7,623 bases of DNA, taken from positions 1-7,623 of the forward strand of contig CALFXN010000217.1 in assembly GCA_937957815.1 (NCBI GenBank), read 5' to 3'. This stretch comes from an uncultured Synergistales bacterium (GTDB lineage: Bacteria > Synergistota > Synergistia > Synergistales > Aminobacteriaceae). Position numbers and translations under genes: made by a program. The notes below the pieces were generated by a model, which worked only from the letters and a program-made list of their open reading frames with translations, did not search any database and was not told the origin of the DNA. Of the stretch, positions 5,447-7,623 are shown one piece after another; position 1 is the first letter of the stretch, and each line of letters begins with the position of its first letter.

Positions 5447-6820
5447 TCACGCACCCGCGGGCGCATCGGAACCATCCGGGCCGCTCCCGCCGCGAAGCGA
5501 CCGCAACTGCCTCCTGAGCATCGCGAGGCTCAGGAGGCCGCCGCCGATATCCGCGCACGGGAACGTCAGGTATACCCCGTCGACCCCGAAGAGCTGCGGC
5601 AGCAGGAAAAGCGGCGGAATGAAGAAGACGAACTGCCGGGCCACCGAGAGGATCATCCCCTGCCGCGCCTTCCCGAGCCCCTGAAAGAAGAACGACGCAA
5701 TGACCGAACACCCCGCGAACATCACGCCGCTGTAGCCGATCCGGAGACATCTGACGGAAAGGGCGATGAGATCGGATTGCGTCGTGAAGAGGCGGATGAG
5801 GAGGTCCGGAGCCGCCATGACCACGGCGAAACTTCCGATGTAATAGATCGTCGCGCCGACGAGCGCGAGCTTCACCGCGCGGATCACGCGGTCCGTGTTC
5901 CGTGCGCCGTAGTTGAAACCGACGATGGGCTGCAGCGCCTCGCCGATGCCGAAGACGGGCACGAAGAGCAGCGAGTCGAGGCTGAAGAAGATCCCCATCG
6001 CGGAGACGGCGAGGTCTCCGCCGTAGTGCGCGAGATGCCGGTTCACGAGTCCGATGATGAACGTGAACGTGAGCTCGACAAGCGCAGGGACCGACCCGAC
6101 GGCGATGATTCTCCCGATCGTGGGAATCTCCGGAACGAGGTTCGAGAATCGGAAACGGACACCTCCTCGTTCCCTTGCGTAGAACGACAGCGCCCACGCG
6201 GCCGCGATTCCCTGCGCGATGATCGTCCCGAGTGCCGCGCCGCGGAGTCCCATGCCGAATCCCTGGATGAACAGCGCGTCGAGCGCCACGTTCGAGATCG
6301 CTCCGATGACGAGCGTAGCGCTCGCGAACCTCGGACGTCCCTCGGCGCGGATGCAATAGGCCATGCCGGCGCCGACGATCGCGAACGGGACGCCCCAGAG
6401 GATGATGTCGAAATACTCGCGCGCGTAGGGGAGAATCGTGTCGCTCGTGCCGACGGAGCGAAGGATCGCGTCGCGATACGCGTATCCGGCGGCGACGAGC
6501 AGGAGCGCCTCGGAAACGAGCACGAGCCATCCGTTGCCGAGGGCGCGTTCCGCCCTGTCGTGCCTCCGTTCGCCGAGAGAGATGGAAATGAGCGAGGAGG
6601 CGCCGACCCCGGCGAGGACGGCCGAGGCGTACGCGACGATCATGAACGGGAAGACCACCGATATTCCGGCGATCCCGAGCGGCCCGACCGCGTGTCCGAT
6701 GAAGATCCGATCGACGATGTTGTAGAGTGCGTTCGCAAGCATCCCGACGATCGCGGGGACGGCGAAACGCACAAGAAGCCGCGGAATGGATTCCCGGCCC
6801 AGTTTTTCCGACGTATTCAT
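5447..6820 (-). CDS. MATE family efflux protein (MepA-like)
   Basis: A 457-residue, roughly 12-TM protein of typical MATE length. The N-lobe opens with SIPRLLVRFAVPAIVGMLAN and YNIVDRIFIG (33-42), in which D37 matches the conserved TM1 aspartate used for cation coupling in NorM-type transporters. The second half repeats the pattern, with VPALVE, GIGEALQPIVGFNYGA and the following basic loop. The wording of the first 60 residues is closest to the MepA/NorM-like branch. These inner-membrane antiporters export cationic drugs or metabolites using Na+ or H+ gradients. The start is clear: AAGGAG lies 6 nt before the ATG. The C-terminus ends in a short Gly/Asp-rich cytosolic tail. It lies 83 nt below the GH3 gene and 63 nt above the SMR-like gene. 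A role in exporting a glycan intermediate cannot be excluded, but sequence favours small-molecule efflux. Confidence 0.93.
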   Translation of the reverse strand: MNTSEKLGRESIPRLLVRFAVPAIVGMLANALYNIVDRIFIGHAVGPLGIAGISVVFPFMIVAYASAVLAGVGASSLISISLGERRHDRAERALGNGWLVLVSEALLLVAAGYAYRDAILRSVGTSDTILPYAREYFDIILWGVPFAIVGAGMAYCIRAEGRPRFASATLVIGAISNVALDALFIQGFGMGLRGAALGTIIAQGIAAAWALSFYARERGGVRFRFSNLVPEIPTIGRIIAVGSVPALVELTFTFIIGLVNRHLAHYGGDLAVSAMGIFFSLDSLLFVPVFGIGEALQPIVGFNYGARNTDRVIRAVKLALVGATIYYIGSFAVVMAAPDLLIRLFTTQSDLIALSVRCLRIGYSGVMFAGCSVIASFFFQGLGKARQGMILSVARQFVFFIPPLFLLPQLFGVDGVYLTFPCADIGGGLLSLAMLRRQLRSLRGGSGPDGSDAPAGA

Positions 6821-6840
6821 GGAATTCTCCTTCTGAAGAG

Positions 6841-6878
6841 GCCGCTGTCGCCGCGGGAACCACGAACGCGACGGCGGC
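6841..6878. other. Imperfect hairpin in the GH3-MATE gap
   Basis: GCCGCTGTCGC (6841-6851) and GCGACGGCGGC (6868-6878) pair over 11 positions with one non-Watson-Crick pair. That pair is G-U if read on the + strand and C-A on the minus strand, the strand actually transcribed here. It lies between the GH3 stop and the MATE ribosome binding site. It could attenuate or partly end the GH3 transcript, but no T-run follows and GC-rich DNA makes such pairing easy by chance. Confidence 0.3.
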
Positions 6879-6903
6879 CCGGCTCACACGTATCCCGCGC
6901 TCT

Positions 6904-7623
6904 CTACCTCGCGAGGACGCCGACGAGGCTCGCCGCTACCGCCGGAAGGGCGAGCAGTCCGATCCCGGGTCCGGCCGAACACCCCGGAGAGCTCGTTCCC
7001 GGCAGCGTCCGGATGCCCCAGCCGCGCGGATAGAGCCCTGGGATGTCGACGGGAAGCAATCCTTTCGGAAGATGCGTCCCGCGCAGGATCCTCCCGAGAG
7101 CCGTCAGGGACGGCGCGGTGTCCCCGTAGGTCGCGACGAAGGCGCTCGCGGCCGGAAGCGCCCTGAGGTCGTACGGCGTCCTGAGCGCAACGAGCACCGT
7201 GCGCTCGGGGCCGATCCGTCGCAGCGCCTCGGCCCACGGACTTTCCGGGGCGAGCGAATACGTTCCCGCGACGACGACCGGGGCGTTCTTCACGGCCGAC
7301 ACGACCCGGTCGATATCGTCCGACGTCGGCGCCTTCGGCAGCCCGACGAGCGTCAGACCCGGCGCCGTCTGCAGCAGGGGAGCGGCGTACTCCGCGCGCT
7401 CGGCCTGCCACACGAGCGGAATCGAAGCGTCGTTCCCCAAGGAGAGCGGAACGAGCGAGCGGTCGTTCCGGACGAGCGTCACCGAGGATTCGGCGATCCG
7501 GCGCGCGACGGCGAGGTTTTCTTCGGTCCCGAGTTCCCGGAACCGGTCCGGCCGCGGCATCGGGTCGTCGAGGATTCCGGCCTTCGCTTTCGCGCGCAGG
7601 ATCCGCGAAACGGCGTCATCGAG
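6904..7623 (-). CDS. Glycoside hydrolase family 3 protein, C-terminal part (beta-N-acetylhexosaminidase-like)
   Basis: The frame is open from the window edge, giving the last 239 residues; the N-terminal TIM barrel with the catalytic Asp lies outside. LDDAVSRILRAKAKAGIL (1-18) is the classic end of the GH3 barrel. LAVARRIAESSVTLVRND (37-54) and SLVPL open the second alpha/beta domain, and VLVALRTPYDLRALPAASA with LPVDIPGLYPRGWGI (189-204) closes it. The PYDLRALP and IPGLYP wording matches two-domain GH3 N-acetylglucosaminidases, which release GlcNAc from peptidoglycan fragments or chitin oligomers, better than beta-glucosidases, though the substrate is inferred. The internal ATG at 7560 is not the start, because family sequence continues upstream. 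After the usual end point near residue 204 there is an extra tail of about 35 residues, the last 20 hydrophobic. Confidence 0.88.
   Translation of the reverse strand, partial: LDDAVSRILRAKAKAGILDDPMPRPDRFRELGTEENLAVARRIAESSVTLVRNDRSLVPLSLGNDASIPLVWQAERAEYAAPLLQTAPGLTLVGLPKAPTSDDIDRVVSAVKNAPVVVAGTYSLAPESPWAEALRRIGPERTVLVALRTPYDLRALPAASAFVATYGDTAPSLTALGRILRGTHLPKGLLPVDIPGLYPRGWGIRTLPGTSSPGCSAGPGIGLLALPAVAASLVGVLAR

Noticed and set aside
5412..6887. 491-codon open frame on the minus strand overlapping the MATE gene
   Set aside because: Same strand but a different phase; Arg-rich without recognisable motifs, whereas the MATE phase has a good ribosome binding site and 12 TM segments.
5777..7033. 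418-codon open frame on the + strand
   Set aside because: It lies antisense to the MATE gene and the GH3 end, with the same charged, low-complexity composition; the opposite strand encodes clear family motifs.

Overview
This is a GC-rich bacterial window of densely packed genes with short gaps. Strong AAGGAGG- or GGAGG-type ribosome binding sites precede most starts. Nothing in it fixes the lineage. There is no rRNA, tRNA, CRISPR array, transposase or phage gene. Because the genome is GC-rich, several long open frames lie antisense or out of phase to real genes; these were discarded. Both ends of the window cut through genes.

Layout from left to right. (1) Positions 1-366, + strand: the C-terminal dimerisation domain of an FAD-dependent pyridine nucleotide-disulfide oxidoreductase. 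(2) A strong inverted repeat at 390-426 separates it from a convergent minus-strand operon made of a small cupin (1070-1405) and a MarC-family membrane protein (451-1056). That operon has a recognisable sigma70-type promoter at 1454-1482. (3) Back on the + strand, positions 1552-2041 hold an overlapping Phd/YefM-type antitoxin and RelE/ParE-type toxin. (4) A second convergent hairpin at 2043-2085 separates this pair from a long minus-strand run, 2057-7623. In transcription order that run holds a GH3 glycosidase C-terminus (cut by the window end), a MATE efflux protein, a 4-TM SMR/ArnE-like protein, a GtrB-like family 2 glycosyltransferase, and a 671-residue polytopic membrane protein that looks like a GT-C-type transferase.

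The most interesting unit is the last three genes of that run (2057-5383), which are spaced 19 nt apart and then overlap by 25 nt. Their combination suggests a lipid-linked sugar pathway. The GT2 enzyme would charge polyprenyl phosphate with a sugar on the cytoplasmic face. The small SMR-like protein would flip it across the membrane. The large multi-TM protein would pass the sugar to an acceptor outside. The logic matches the GtrA-GtrB-Gtr and Arn systems, but an ArnE-like protein takes the place of GtrA and the terminal transferase is not one I can name. The toxin-antitoxin pair and the cupin-MarC operon appear to be independent units. I did not find a clearly unprecedented system; the glycosylation cassette is the best candidate for follow-up.
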